A stretch of DNA of 64,000 nt from Amycolatopsis sp. FBCC-B4732 (GTDB lineage Bacteria; Actinomycetota; Actinomycetes; Mycobacteriales; Pseudonocardiaceae): positions 3,992,001-4,056,000 of the forward strand of contig NZ_CP095376.1 of the NCBI RefSeq assembly GCF_023008405.1, in the 5' to 3' direction. Made by a program: the position numbers and the translations under genes. Of this stretch, positions 8,628 through 15,928 are shown in pieces. Within the stretch, counting starts at the first letter, position 1. Each line of letters opens with the position of its first letter. The notes beneath the pieces were generated by a model. It did not search any database, was not told where the DNA came from, and was given only the letters and a program-made list of their open reading frames with translations.

Positions 8628-9749
8628 TCACCGCAGGCCGCGGAAGAACGCGCGGATGTCGGCCACCAGCAGCTCCGGCTCCTCCAGCGCGGCGAAGTGG
8701 CCACCCGTGGCGAACTCCGACCAGTGCGCGATCTTCTCCTCCGGGTCCATGATCCGCCGGACCACCGGCGAGGCGTCGAACACCGCCCAGCCCGCCGGGA
8801 CGGCCGACGGCGTCAGCCAGCCGTGCCCGGAATGCGCGGCCTCGTAGAGGAACCGGGCCGCGGTCGCGCCGCTGCGGGTGAACCAGTAGAGGCTCACGTT
8901 CGTCAGGAGCCGGTCGCGGTCGACGCCGTCGCCGGTCCACGCCTGGAACTTCTCCGCGATCCAGGCCAGCTGCCCGACCGGGGAATCGGTGAGCGCGGCG
9001 GCGATCGTCTCCGGTTTGTGCGACTGCAGGTCCAGGTAACCGCGGCCGGCTTTCCACGCCTCGCGGGCGGTGTCCAATTCGGACTGTTCGGCCGCGGACA
9101 GGTTTTCCGGCACCGGAAGCTGCTCCCCCGCCAGCGCGATCGTCCCGCGGTCGCTGTTGACGTGGGTGCCGATGACGCGCTCCGGGTACAGCGAGGCGAG
9201 CCGCCCGGTGACGCCCGCGCCGATGTCGCCGCCCTGCGCGGCGAAGCGGTCGTAGCCGAGCCGCGTCATCAGTTCCGCGAACGCGTCCGTCGTGCGGGCC
9301 AGCTCCCAGCCGGGTCCGCTCAGCGGCGTCGAAAACCCGAACCCGGGCAACGACGGGACGACGACGTGGAAGGCGTCCGGGCCCGCCTCGGCCAGCGGGC
9401 CGACGACGTCGAGGAACTCGGCGACCGAGCTGGGGTAGCCGTGGGTGAGCAGCAGCGGGACGGCGTCGGCGCGCGGCGACCGGACGTGCAGGAAGTGGAT
9501 GGTCTGCCCGTCGATCTCGGTCGTGAACTGCGGGAACGCGTTCAGCGCCGCCTCCTGCGCGCGCCAGTCGAAGCCGTCCCGCCAGTACTCGGCCAGCTCC
9601 CGGACGACCGCGGTGGGGATGCCGCGGGACCAGTCCGGCTCGTCGCCGGGCACCGGGTCGGCGAACCGCGCGTCGGTGAGGCGCCGGTGCAGGCCGGCCA
9701 GCTCGGCCTGCGGGATCTCGATGCGGAAGGGGCGGATTTCGTTCGTCAT
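8628..9749 (-). CDS. Epoxide hydrolase, N-terminal EHN-domain type
   Basis: A 373-residue alpha/beta hydrolase with the EHN domain first (IRPFRIEIPQAELAGLHRRL, DWSRGIP, YWRDGFDWRAQE), then LTHGYPSSVAEFLDVVGPL with the oxyanion HGYP, and QGGDIGAGV placing the nucleophilic Asp near residue 173. Family enzymes open epoxides to diols; several actinobacterial members have uncertain substrates. I start at the ATG at 9749, where the family begins, rather than seven codons upstream. The gene diverges from the WYL regulator at 9812 across a palindromic operator and probably leads an operon with the SARP and monooxygenase genes. Confidence 0.87.
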   Translation of the reverse strand: MTNEIRPFRIEIPQAELAGLHRRLTDARFADPVPGDEPDWSRGIPTAVVRELAEYWRDGFDWRAQEAALNAFPQFTTEIDGQTIHFLHVRSPRADAVPLLLTHGYPSSVAEFLDVVGPLAEAGPDAFHVVVPSLPGFGFSTPLSGPGWELARTTDAFAELMTRLGYDRFAAQGGDIGAGVTGRLASLYPERVIGTHVNSDRGTIALAGEQLPVPENLSAAEQSELDTAREAWKAGRGYLDLQSHKPETIAAALTDSPVGQLAWIAEKFQAWTGDGVDRDRLLTNVSLYWFTRSGATAARFLYEAAHSGHGWLTPSAVPAGWAVFDASPVVRRIMDPEEKIAHWSEFATGGHFAALEEPELLVADIRAFFRGLR

Positions 9750-9761
9750 GCCCAGGACGCT

Positions 9762-9797
9762 ACGAACCATTGCGGAAGACTTCCTTCCGCGATTCGT
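9762..9797. promoter_or_regulatory. Inverted repeat between epoxide hydrolase and WYL regulator
   Basis: GCGGAAG-acttc-CTTCCGC (9772-9790) is a perfect 7-bp inverted repeat, flanked by ACGAA (9762) and TTCGT (ending 9797). It sits midway between two divergent starts only 62 bases apart, so one bound protein, plausibly the WYL regulator, could control both. Binding is inferred. Confidence 0.5.
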
Positions 9798-9811
9798 GGG
9801 AGGCTCGGGAC

Positions 9812-10780
9812 ATGTTGCAGACCTCCGCCCGCCTGCTCCGGCTGCTTTCGCTGCTCGAAACGCGGCGCGACTGGACCGGCGCGGATCTCGCCGAGCGGCT
9901 CGGCGTCACCGCGCGCACCGTCCGCACCGACGTCGGCAAGCTGCGCGAACTCGGCTACCCGGTCGAGGCCGCTCCCGGCGTCCAGGGCGGGTACCGGCTC
10001 GGCGCCGGCGCGCAACTGCCGCCGCTGCTGCTGGACGACGACGAAGCGGTCGCCGTCGCGGTCGGCCTCCGCACCGCGACCGGTGTGGCCGGCATCGCCG
10101 AGACGTCAGTGCGCGCCCTCGCCAAGCTGGAGCAGGTCCTGCCCTCCCGGCTGCGGCACCGCGTCCAGGCCTTGCAGGCGGCGACGGTCTCGGTGCCCGG
10201 CGTGGGCCCGGCCGTCGACGCCGACGTGCTGACCGCGATCTCGGCGGCCATCCGGGCGAGCGAGCGGCTGCGCTTCGACTACACGAGCCACCTGCGCGAG
10301 CCGAGCCGCCGCGACGTCGAGCCGCACCGGCTGGTCAGCTGGGGACGGCGCTGGTACCTGGTCGCCTGGGACACCACCCGCGACGACTGGCGCACGTTCC
10401 GCGTCGACCGCATGACGCCGAAGGTGCCGAACGGGCCGCGCTTCACCCCGCGCGAGCCGCCCGAGGGCGACGTGGCGCGGTTCGTCCGGCACAGCGTGGG
10501 CGCGGCGACGTGGCGCTTCCACGCCCGGGTCCGGCTGCACGCGCCGGCCGGCCACGTGCGCGCCCGGCTGCCGATCGCGGTCGACGTGACGCCGGAGGGC
10601 CCGGACCGCTGCGTCGCCGAGGTCGGCTCCGACAACGCGCAGATGCTCGGGCTGTACCTGGGCCTGCTCGAAGTGGACTTCGAGGTGCTGGACACCCCGG
10701 AGCTCGCCGCGGAACTGGCGAAGACGGGCGAGCGGTTCCTGCGTGCCGCTAACGCAGGGAGTCCGCCAGCTCCTGGATGA
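9812..10780 (+). CDS. HTH-WYL family (YafY/PafC-like) transcriptional regulator
   Basis: A 322-residue protein with an N-terminal helix-turn-helix (RLLRLLSLLETRRDWTGADLAERLGVTARTVRTDVGKLRELGYPVEA), a wing (GGYRLGAGAQLPPLLLDDDEAVAVAVGL) and a C-terminal WYL ligand-binding part (LRFDYTSHLREPSRRDVEPHRLVSWGRRWYLVAWD). WYL domains bind small ligands or nucleic acid and tune DNA binding. The start at 9812 has GGGAGG upstream and begins the HTH. It diverges from the epoxide hydrolase gene, the usual arrangement for a local regulator, and its 3' end overlaps the convergent SRPBCC gene by 32 bases. Confidence 0.9.
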   Translation: MLQTSARLLRLLSLLETRRDWTGADLAERLGVTARTVRTDVGKLRELGYPVEAAPGVQGGYRLGAGAQLPPLLLDDDEAVAVAVGLRTATGVAGIAETSVRALAKLEQVLPSRLRHRVQALQAATVSVPGVGPAVDADVLTAISAAIRASERLRFDYTSHLREPSRRDVEPHRLVSWGRRWYLVAWDTTRDDWRTFRVDRMTPKVPNGPRFTPREPPEGDVARFVRHSVGAATWRFHARVRLHAPAGHVRARLPIAVDVTPEGPDRCVAEVGSDNAQMLGLYLGLLEVDFEVLDTPELAAELAKTGERFLRAANAGSPPAPG

Positions 10781-11228
10781 GCACGAACTGCTCCCGGACG
10801 CCGACCTCCATGCCCGACTGGTGGATCAAGTCCCGCAGTTCCTTGCTGCCGGTCACGGTCAGCAGGCTCAGCAGCGTGCGGTCGCCCTCGAGCGCGGTGA
10901 AGGTGACGGTGTTGAGCGGCCCGTCCACCGCGTCGAGGGGCACGCCCGGCTGCTCGAACACCTCGGTGTAGACGAGCCGCTCGTCGGGCACGATCTCGCG
11001 GTATTCGCCGTGGAAGCCGACTTCAGTGCCCTCGTCGGTCTTCAGGACGTACCGCCAGCGGCCGCCGGGGCGCAGGTCCAGCTCGACTTCGGCGGTGGTC
11101 CCCCGCTGCCCGCTCCACCACCGCCGCACCAGCTCGGGCGTGGTCCACACGCGGTAGACGAGGTGCTTGGGCGCGTCGAACTCGCGCGTGATGAGGATCT
11201 GGTCGTCGGCCGGGAGGGTGATCTCCAC
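10749..11228 (-). CDS. SRPBCC (AHSA1-like) protein cotranscribed with ArsR
   Basis: A 159-residue START-like protein: ITREFDAPKHLVYRVWTTPELVRRWWSG, DLRPGGRWRYVL, HGEYREIVPDERLVYTEVFE and a C-terminal helix are the hallmarks of the AHSA1/CalC group with a hydrophobic ligand cavity. Its stop overlaps the convergent WYL gene. Its ATG lies directly against the stop of the ArsR regulator upstream, so the two are translationally coupled. ArsR-SRPBCC pairs are very common in actinobacteria; the ligand is unknown. Confidence 0.88.
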   Translation of the reverse strand: MEITLPADDQILITREFDAPKHLVYRVWTTPELVRRWWSGQRGTTAEVELDLRPGGRWRYVLKTDEGTEVGFHGEYREIVPDERLVYTEVFEQPGVPLDAVDGPLNTVTFTALEGDRTLLSLLTVTGSKELRDLIHQSGMEVGVREQFVLIQELADSLR

Positions 11229-11229
11229 G

Positions 11230-11565
11230 TCAGTGCTCCTGTTCCTTGAGTTCTTCGAGGACGTCGTCGATCAGGTCGAACCGCTCGGACCAGGTTCGCT
11301 CGTACTGCCGGACCCAGTCGTGGATCGGCTTGAGCGCGGGCCCGTTGAGCCGGTAGAGCCGCTGGCGGCCGTCGCCGCGCACGTCCACCGCGCCCACCTC
11401 CCGCAGCACCCGGAGGTGCTTCGACACCTGCGGCTGGGCCAGGCCCAGCAGGTCCACGAGGTCGCCGACCGACCGCTCACCGCCCCGCAGGACGTCGAGG
11501 ATCTGCCGCCGCCGGGGTTCGGCGACCGCGTTGAAGGTGTCGGTCGTCGTCGCTGCTCGGGCCAC
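11230..11565 (-). CDS. ArsR-family winged-helix repressor, probably leaderless
   Basis: A 111-residue metalloregulator-type repressor: FNAVAEPRRRQILDVLRGGERSVGDLVDLLGLAQPQVSKHLRVLREVGAVDVRGDG is the ArsR HTH and wing, followed by RLYRLNGPALKPIHDWVRQYE. There is no cysteine metal-site motif, so it probably senses something other than metal. In-frame ATGs exist at 11577 and 11574, but TATGAT, a good -10 element, overlaps them and ends seven bases before the GTG at 11565; a transcript starting there would be leaderless, so I choose that GTG. It leads the two-gene unit with the SRPBCC gene. Confidence 0.82.
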   Translation of the reverse strand: MARAATTTDTFNAVAEPRRRQILDVLRGGERSVGDLVDLLGLAQPQVSKHLRVLREVGAVDVRGDGRQRLYRLNGPALKPIHDWVRQYERTWSERFDLIDDVLEELKEQEH

Positions 11566-11572
11566 GCGAGTC

Positions 11573-11600
11573 ATCATATGCCGATATGGGTATGCGTCAA
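11573..11600 (-). promoter_or_regulatory. Housekeeping-type promoter giving a leaderless ArsR mRNA
   Basis: On the minus strand, TTGACG (11595-11600), a 16-base spacer, then TATGAT (11573-11578). The GTG start follows seven bases after the -10. CATA and TATG half-sites in the spacer could be an ArsR operator. Confidence 0.55.
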
Positions 11601-11646
11601 GCCCGCCGGAACGGGGCTCCACAGAGGACGGAGCCGGCCGGCGCGC

Positions 11647-12834
11647 TCAGCGTCCGTTGCGCGCCAGGTCCCGGAAGCAGTCCCACGCCCGGCTGACCAA
11701 GGCCGGGTGGGTACGCAGGTCGATCGCCGTGCGGGCCAGCGCCGCCGCCGAGGCGAGCATCGCCGCCCGGCCGCGGGGACTCGCCGCCGCGGCCGCGAAC
11801 TCCGCGGTGTGGTCCGAGTTCTCCTCCGCCGTGATCGCGACGAACGGGTGGATCGCCGGGACGCGCACGCTCACGTTGCCGACGTCCGACGAGCCCAGGT
11901 ACACGCCAGGGGCCGGCGGGGTCGCGTGGATCCCGCACGCCGCCAGGTGCTCGGTGAACCGCTCCGACAGCACCGGGTTGTCGCGGAAGTGCGCGTAGCC
12001 GCGGCCGGCGCGTTCGACGTCCACCTTCGCGCCCGTCGCCAGCGCCGCGCCCTGCGCACCCGCCGTCACGTCGTCGACCAGGCGGTCCAGCGCGTCGGTC
12101 GTCAGCGCGCGGAGGCCGAAGCGCCCCTCGGCCCGGTCCGGGACGATGTTCGTCGCCTCGCCGCCGTGCGTGATGATGCCCTGGATGTGCGAGCCCGCGG
12201 GCAGGCGCTGGCGCAACGCGGACATCGCGCCGAACGCCTGGATCAGCGCGGCCAGGGCATCGACGCCCGCCTCCGGGTCGCCGGTCGGGTGCGCGGCGCG
12301 GCCGTGGAAGGTCACCTTCAGCTCCACCTGCGCGGTCAGCGGGGCCCACGACCACGAGTGGACGCCGGGGTGGACCATCAGCGCCGCGTCGACGTCGTCG
12401 AAGACACCGGCTTCGGCCAGCGCGACCTTGCCACCGCCGCGTTCTTCGGCGGGGCAGCCCACCACGAGCAGCGAACCCGGGCTGTCCGCGAGGACGTCCT
12501 TCGCCGCCAGCGCGGCGCCGAGCCCGGCCGCGGCGATGAGGTTGTGCCCGCAGGCGTGCCCCAGGCCGGGCAGCGCGTCGTACTCGAGCAGCAGCGCGAC
12601 GCACGGCCGCCCGCTGCCGGCCCGCGCGGTGAACGCCGTCGGCAGCCCCGCGGTCCCCGTCTCCACCGCGAAGCCGTCGTCGGCCAGCTCCCGCGTCAGG
12701 CGTTCGGCGGCGGCGTGCTCCTCATAGGACAGTTCGGGGTGCTCGTGCAGCGCGGTGGCGACCGCCCACAGCCGTTCCCCCAGCCCCTCGACCCGCTCGT
12801 CCGCCCGCTCGTGCAGCTCCTCGTGCCACTCCAT
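11647..12834 (-). CDS. M20-family amidohydrolase (AbgB/hippurate hydrolase-like)
   Basis: A 395-residue metallo-amidohydrolase. ALHEHPELSYEEHAAAERL opens the family, LEYDALPGLGHACGHN near residues 86-101 carries metal ligands, PAEERGGGK contributes the catalytic Glu pair, GRAAHPTGDPEAGVDAL is the dimerisation-domain signature, and ITAEENSDHTAEF closes the metal site. Members remove acyl or aminobenzoyl groups from amino acids. The ATG at 12834 follows a GGGTAT at 12845-12850, but no clear GTTT partner was found. It diverges from the decarboxylase pseudogene. Confidence 0.88.
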   Translation of the reverse strand: MEWHEELHERADERVEGLGERLWAVATALHEHPELSYEEHAAAERLTRELADDGFAVETGTAGLPTAFTARAGSGRPCVALLLEYDALPGLGHACGHNLIAAAGLGAALAAKDVLADSPGSLLVVGCPAEERGGGKVALAEAGVFDDVDAALMVHPGVHSWSWAPLTAQVELKVTFHGRAAHPTGDPEAGVDALAALIQAFGAMSALRQRLPAGSHIQGIITHGGEATNIVPDRAEGRFGLRALTTDALDRLVDDVTAGAQGAALATGAKVDVERAGRGYAHFRDNPVLSERFTEHLAACGIHATPPAPGVYLGSSDVGNVSVRVPAIHPFVAITAEENSDHTAEFAAAAASPRGRAAMLASAAALARTAIDLRTHPALVSRAWDCFRDLARNGR

Positions 12835-12878
12835 GCCCACCGGAATACCCTTACCACGCCCGGTCGACACCAGAGGGT

Positions 12879-12903
12879 GTTTCGCCCGGCGGATCGCGGC
12901 TAC
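12879..12903 (+). promoter_or_regulatory. SigF/SigB-type promoter before the decarboxylase pseudogene
   Basis: GTTT (12879-12882), 15 bases, then GGCTAC (12898-12903), ten bases before the ATG at 12913. It matches the GTTT-N15-GGGTAC pattern with one change and resembles the other sites listed in this window. Confidence 0.5.
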
Positions 12904-12912
12904 CCGTCCGCG

Positions 12913-13400
12913 ATGGACCACAGCCAAGCTCCGGTGCTCGACGCGCTGCGCGCCTACCACCACGCGGGGTACGTCCCGTTCAACGCCCCCGGCCACGAGC
13001 AGGGACGGGGCATCGACCCGCGGGTGCTGGACGTCGTCGGCGCCGACGTGTTCAAGTCCGACGGCATCGCCCTCAACGGCCTCGACGACCGGCTGATGCG
13101 CCAGGGTGTCCTGGCCGACGCGGTCGGCACCGAGCACACGTTCTTCTCAACGTGCGGACGACGAGGAGGCGGCCAGCACGCTCATCGAGGCGATCGGGGC
13201 TCCGCTCGAGTCTGCGCCCTCGTTCGGGAAGCCACCGAAGGTGGACATCCCGTCGCCTGAGGAGCTGGACCTGAAGACGGCGATGCTGCCGCGCGACGCG
13301 TCTTCGGCCCGCGTCGCGGCGGAGACGATCACGCCGTACCCGCCCGGGGGTCCGCCGGGCGAGGTGCTCACCAAGCCGTCCTGGAGTTCGTCCGGGCCGT
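12913..13400 (+). pseudogene. Orn/Lys/Arg decarboxylase with its centre deleted
   Basis: The first 78 codons read as the start of a PLP-dependent basic amino acid decarboxylase (LDALRAYHHAGYVPFNAPGHEQGRG, VFKSDGIALNGLDD, EHTFFST). At about 13148 the match jumps to another frame, reading ADDEEAASTLIEAIGAP, KVDIPSPEELDLKTAMLPRDA, then RVAAETITPYPPG and GEVLTKP, the C-terminal domain of the same family. Several hundred residues with the PLP lysine are gone, and small further losses follow AMLPRDA and TPYPPG. The intact gene would make a polyamine from an amino acid. The promoter and start remain. The family assignment is from memory of its motifs. Confidence 0.75.
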
Positions 13401-13443
13401 GGCCCGGCGCTAGCGTCGGAGGCTCGTCGATCGCGGTCCGGCA

Positions 13444-13502
13444 GTGCGCCCCAATGTGGCGTTCGGTGCGTTGGACGCAACCAACGCCACATCGGGGCGC
13501 AC
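13444..13502. terminator. Long imperfect hairpin downstream of the decarboxylase remnant
   Basis: An 18-base arm at 13444-13461 (GTGCGCCCCAATGTGGCG) pairs with 13485-13502 with one mismatch, and the inside can extend the stem partly. It lies between the decarboxylase remnant and the convergent hemerythrin gene, so it probably acts as a bidirectional terminator or a dispersed palindromic repeat. The 110 bases around it contain no gene. Confidence 0.6.
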
Positions 13503-13517
13503 TCCGGCCGACCGGCG

Positions 13518-13997
13518 TTAGGCCTTCGCGCTCTTCAGCTCCAACGGGTTCTTGGGCGCGGCGGACCGGGCGTCGATCATCCGCTGCCCCAGTTCCTGCA
13601 ACCGCTTGCGCCCCATGGCCGAGCGGACCTGCGGGAACCACTCGTCCTCTTCCTCTTCGACGTGGTGGCGGACGTTTTCGGTCAGCACCGTGACCTTCGC
13701 GTCGAACGTCTCGTCCTTCGGGTCCATGCCGCGCAGCTCCGACAGCATCCACACCACGACGTGGTGCTCCTCCACGCTTTCCAGGACGTGATCCTTCGTC
13801 TCCGGCACGGCTTCGCGCGCGGCCGGGTAGAAGATCTCCTCCTCGATGTACGCGTGGACCGTCAGCTCCTCGATGATCGAGTCGGCGATGCGGCGCTTCT
13901 CGCGGTACGCGTCCTCCCCCGCTTTTTCGAACTCCTTGAACAGCTTCTCCACGGTCTTGTGGTCGTTCTTGAGCAGCACGATCGCGTCGGTCGACAT
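13518..13997 (-). CDS. Hemerythrin HHE-domain protein
   Basis: A 159-residue four-helix protein with the diiron pattern of hemerythrin-like HHE domains: KNDHKTVEKLFKEFEK, AYIEEEIFYPAA, EEHHVVVWMLSELRG and HHVEEEEDEWFPQV provide the His and Glu ligands. Such cytoplasmic proteins bind oxygen, nitric oxide or peroxide and are often in SigF/SigB regulons. It follows a 121-residue helical protein by eight bases and is probably cotranscribed from the promoter at 14382-14406. It ends at the hairpin shared with the decarboxylase remnant. Confidence 0.9.
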   Translation of the reverse strand: MSTDAIVLLKNDHKTVEKLFKEFEKAGEDAYREKRRIADSIIEELTVHAYIEEEIFYPAAREAVPETKDHVLESVEEHHVVVWMLSELRGMDPKDETFDAKVTVLTENVRHHVEEEEDEWFPQVRSAMGRKRLQELGQRMIDARSAAPKNPLELKSAKA

Positions 13998-14005
13998 CGG
14001 TGTCC

Positions 14006-14371
14006 TCACGGTGTGGCCAGGTCGCGCAGGGCGACCTGGGAGTTTTCCAGTTCCTTCGTCATGAGCAGCGCGACGGTCCCGGCGTGCGCCAGTGCCCGCC
14101 CGACCTCGCCCACCGAGTCCCACGCCGCTTCGGTGTCGCCGCCGCCGTGGCGGACCACCTGGCCGGAGAGCAGACCGTCCTCCAGCCGTCCTTGCAGGGC
14201 GGGCAGGAGGTGGGTGAGGTCGTCGGCCAGCAGCCGCAGGGCGCCGAGGACGCGGTACAGCTCGACCGGGGGGACGAGGTGGCCGTCGCCGATGCGGTGG
14301 GACAGCCGGCGCACGGTCGCGCCGGCGTCGGCGGCCAGCAGCGACGGCGGCACAGCGGCGCTGGAGTTCAT
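14006..14371 (-). CDS. Helical hypothetical protein, first gene of the hemerythrin operon
   Basis: A 121-residue protein that I do not recognise. It is mostly amphipathic helix (VRRLSHRIGDGHLVPPVELYRVLGALRLLADDLTHLLPALQGRL, then LAHAGTVALLMTKELENSQVALRDL), without signal peptide or membrane segment. The ATG at 14371 is ten bases from a SigF/SigB-type -10 at 14382-14387 on the same strand. The hemerythrin gene follows after eight bases. The helices with paired hydrophobic faces could form a bundle that partners the hemerythrin, but this is only inference. Confidence 0.72.
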   Translation of the reverse strand: MNSSAAVPPSLLAADAGATVRRLSHRIGDGHLVPPVELYRVLGALRLLADDLTHLLPALQGRLEDGLLSGQVVRHGGGDTEAAWDSVGEVGRALAHAGTVALLMTKELENSQVALRDLATP

Positions 14372-14381
14372 GACCACCCGG

Positions 14382-14435
14382 ATACCCTCCGTGCCGCCCG
14401 GAAAACGCCGTTTGCGCGATCGGCGCCACGGGTAC
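14382..14435. promoter_or_regulatory. Back-to-back SigF/SigB-type promoters
   Basis: Minus strand: GTTT (14403-14406), N15, GGGTAT (14382-14387), for the 121-residue gene and hemerythrin. Plus strand: GTTT (14410-14413), N16, GGGTAC (14430-14435), for the carboxylate-amine ligase at 14470. The two -35 elements are three bases apart. The pattern equals the known GTTT-N15..17-GGGTAT consensus of actinobacterial SigF-class factors. Confidence 0.65.
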
Positions 14436-14469
14436 TCGCCGGAACTCCCGACCCCCCAGGAGAACACCG

Positions 14470-15570
14470 GTGAACGAACCGACCGGCGAGGTGCTGACGT
14501 TCGGCGTCGAAGAGGAGTTCTTCGTCGTCGATCGCCGCGGTCAGCTGTCCCAGGCCGGCGACGACGTCGTCGACGCCGCCGAAGCGACCGCCGACGACCA
14601 AGGCGACCTGCAGCACGAATTGACGCGGTCGCAGGCCGAGGCCGCGACCGGCGTCTGCCGCACTCACGCCGAAGCTTTGCGCCAGCTGCGCGGCCTGCGC
14701 GCCGAACTCTCCGGCACCGCACGACGGCGCGGCGTCCGGCTGCTGCCCGCCGGAGCGCCCCCACTGTCCGAAGCGGACTTGCCGACCATCACGCCGAACG
14801 CGCGCTACGAGCGGATGGCCGAGCACTTCGGTGCCACCGCACGGACTTCGCTCACGTGCGGCTGCCACGTGCACGTCGCCATCCCGGACAAGGAGACCGG
14901 CGTCCAGGTGCTGAACGGCGTGCGCCCGTGGCTGCCGGCGCTGCTCACCATCACCGCGAACTCGGCGATCGCCGACGGCTACGACACCGGCTACAGCAGC
15001 TGGCGCTACCAGCAGTGGAGCCGCTGGCCCTCGGCCGGGCCGCCACCGCGGTTCGCCTCGCTCGACGAGTACGAAAGCATCGTGGACGCGTGGCTGCGCG
15101 CGGGTTCGATCCTCGACCGCGCGATGATCTACTGGGACGTCCGGCTGTCGGAAAAGCAGCCGACGCTCGAATTCCGCATCGCCGACGTCGCCGCGACGCC
15201 CGAAGAAGCGGTGCTGCTGGCGGTGCTGGCCCGCGGCCTGGTCGCGACCGCGCTGGACGGCGGCGTTCCCCCGGCGCCGTTGCCGAACGAGGTGCTGCGC
15301 GCCCAGCTCTGGCGGGCGTCGCGGGAGGGCGTCACCGGCTGCTGCCCGCACCCGGACAACGGAGATCTGGCTCCGGCGAAGAGCGTGCTCGACGACTTGG
15401 TGGCGCGAACGGCACCTGCCTTGGAAGCCGCGGGCGACCTCGACTTCGCACGGGACGGCATCGCGCGCCTGGTCGCGGAGGGCGGTGGCGCCGATCGGCA
15501 GCGGCGCCGCTTCGCGGACCGGGAACGCGGAGAAGACGTGGTGGACCTGCTGACCGAGGGCGGCCGCTAG
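14470..15570 (+). CDS. GCS2-family carboxylate-amine ligase (YbdK-like), copy 1
   Basis: A 366-residue ATP-dependent ligase of the glutamate-cysteine ligase family 2. FGVEEEFFVVD near residues 11-20 provides the Mg-ATP glutamates, QAEAATGVCRTHAEALRQL is the substrate helix, LTCGCHVHVAIPD at about 131-143 and DYWDVRLSEKQPTLEFRIAD-like text (MIYWDVRLSEKQPTLEFR) are conserved family blocks. Enzymes of this fold join a gamma-carboxyl or other carboxylate to an amine. Actinobacteria use mycothiol, so classical glutathione synthesis is unlikely. A second paralogue lies 840 bases downstream. GTG start. Confidence 0.86.
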   Translation: MNEPTGEVLTFGVEEEFFVVDRRGQLSQAGDDVVDAAEATADDQGDLQHELTRSQAEAATGVCRTHAEALRQLRGLRAELSGTARRRGVRLLPAGAPPLSEADLPTITPNARYERMAEHFGATARTSLTCGCHVHVAIPDKETGVQVLNGVRPWLPALLTITANSAIADGYDTGYSSWRYQQWSRWPSAGPPPRFASLDEYESIVDAWLRAGSILDRAMIYWDVRLSEKQPTLEFRIADVAATPEEAVLLAVLARGLVATALDGGVPPAPLPNEVLRAQLWRASREGVTGCCPHPDNGDLAPAKSVLDDLVARTAPALEAAGDLDFARDGIARLVAEGGGADRQRRRFADRERGEDVVDLLTEGGR

Positions 15571-15928
15571 ACACTCGGCCGTACCCGGGTCGGCGATGCC
15601 GGACCGGGTCGGCGACCGCTCACTCAAATCGGCTTCACCAGGCTGGCGGCGGCCGACGTGCGGCCGTCCACTCGGGTCGGCTGCACCAGGTTGGCGGCGC
15701 CTGACGTGCGGCCGCTGATTCAGGTCGGCTGCACCGGGCGGCGACACCCGCTCCCGCAGCCGCTCACCCGGTTCGGCGAGGCCGGACCGGGTCGGGGGCC
15801 GCTAGCTCAAGATCGGCGGCACCGGGTCGGCCAGACCCGCGGCCGCTCACTCCGGTCGGCTGCACCAAGTCGGCGGCGCCCGGACCCGCAGCCACCCACT
15901 CAGGGCGAGCCGCCGGAACCGGCCGTGG
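15571..15928. repeat. Degenerate direct repeats, period about 48 bp, no gene
   Basis: This intergenic stretch consists of imperfect copies of a GC-rich unit built around GTCGGCTGCACCAGG and TGGCGGCG. The best pair begins GACGTGCGGCCG at 15655 and 15703, exactly 48 bases apart; further eroded copies run from about 15580 to 15920. A minus-strand frame stays open through it and continues from the ligand gene antisense, but the text is only the repeat translated. I see no promoter or gene here. Confidence 0.6.

Noticed and set aside
12845..12850. GGGTAT upstream of the M20 gene as a SigF/SigB-type promoter
   Set aside because: There is no GTTT-like element at the right distance, so I did not count it; the same holds for GGGTA motifs at 4181-4205 and 26959-26981.
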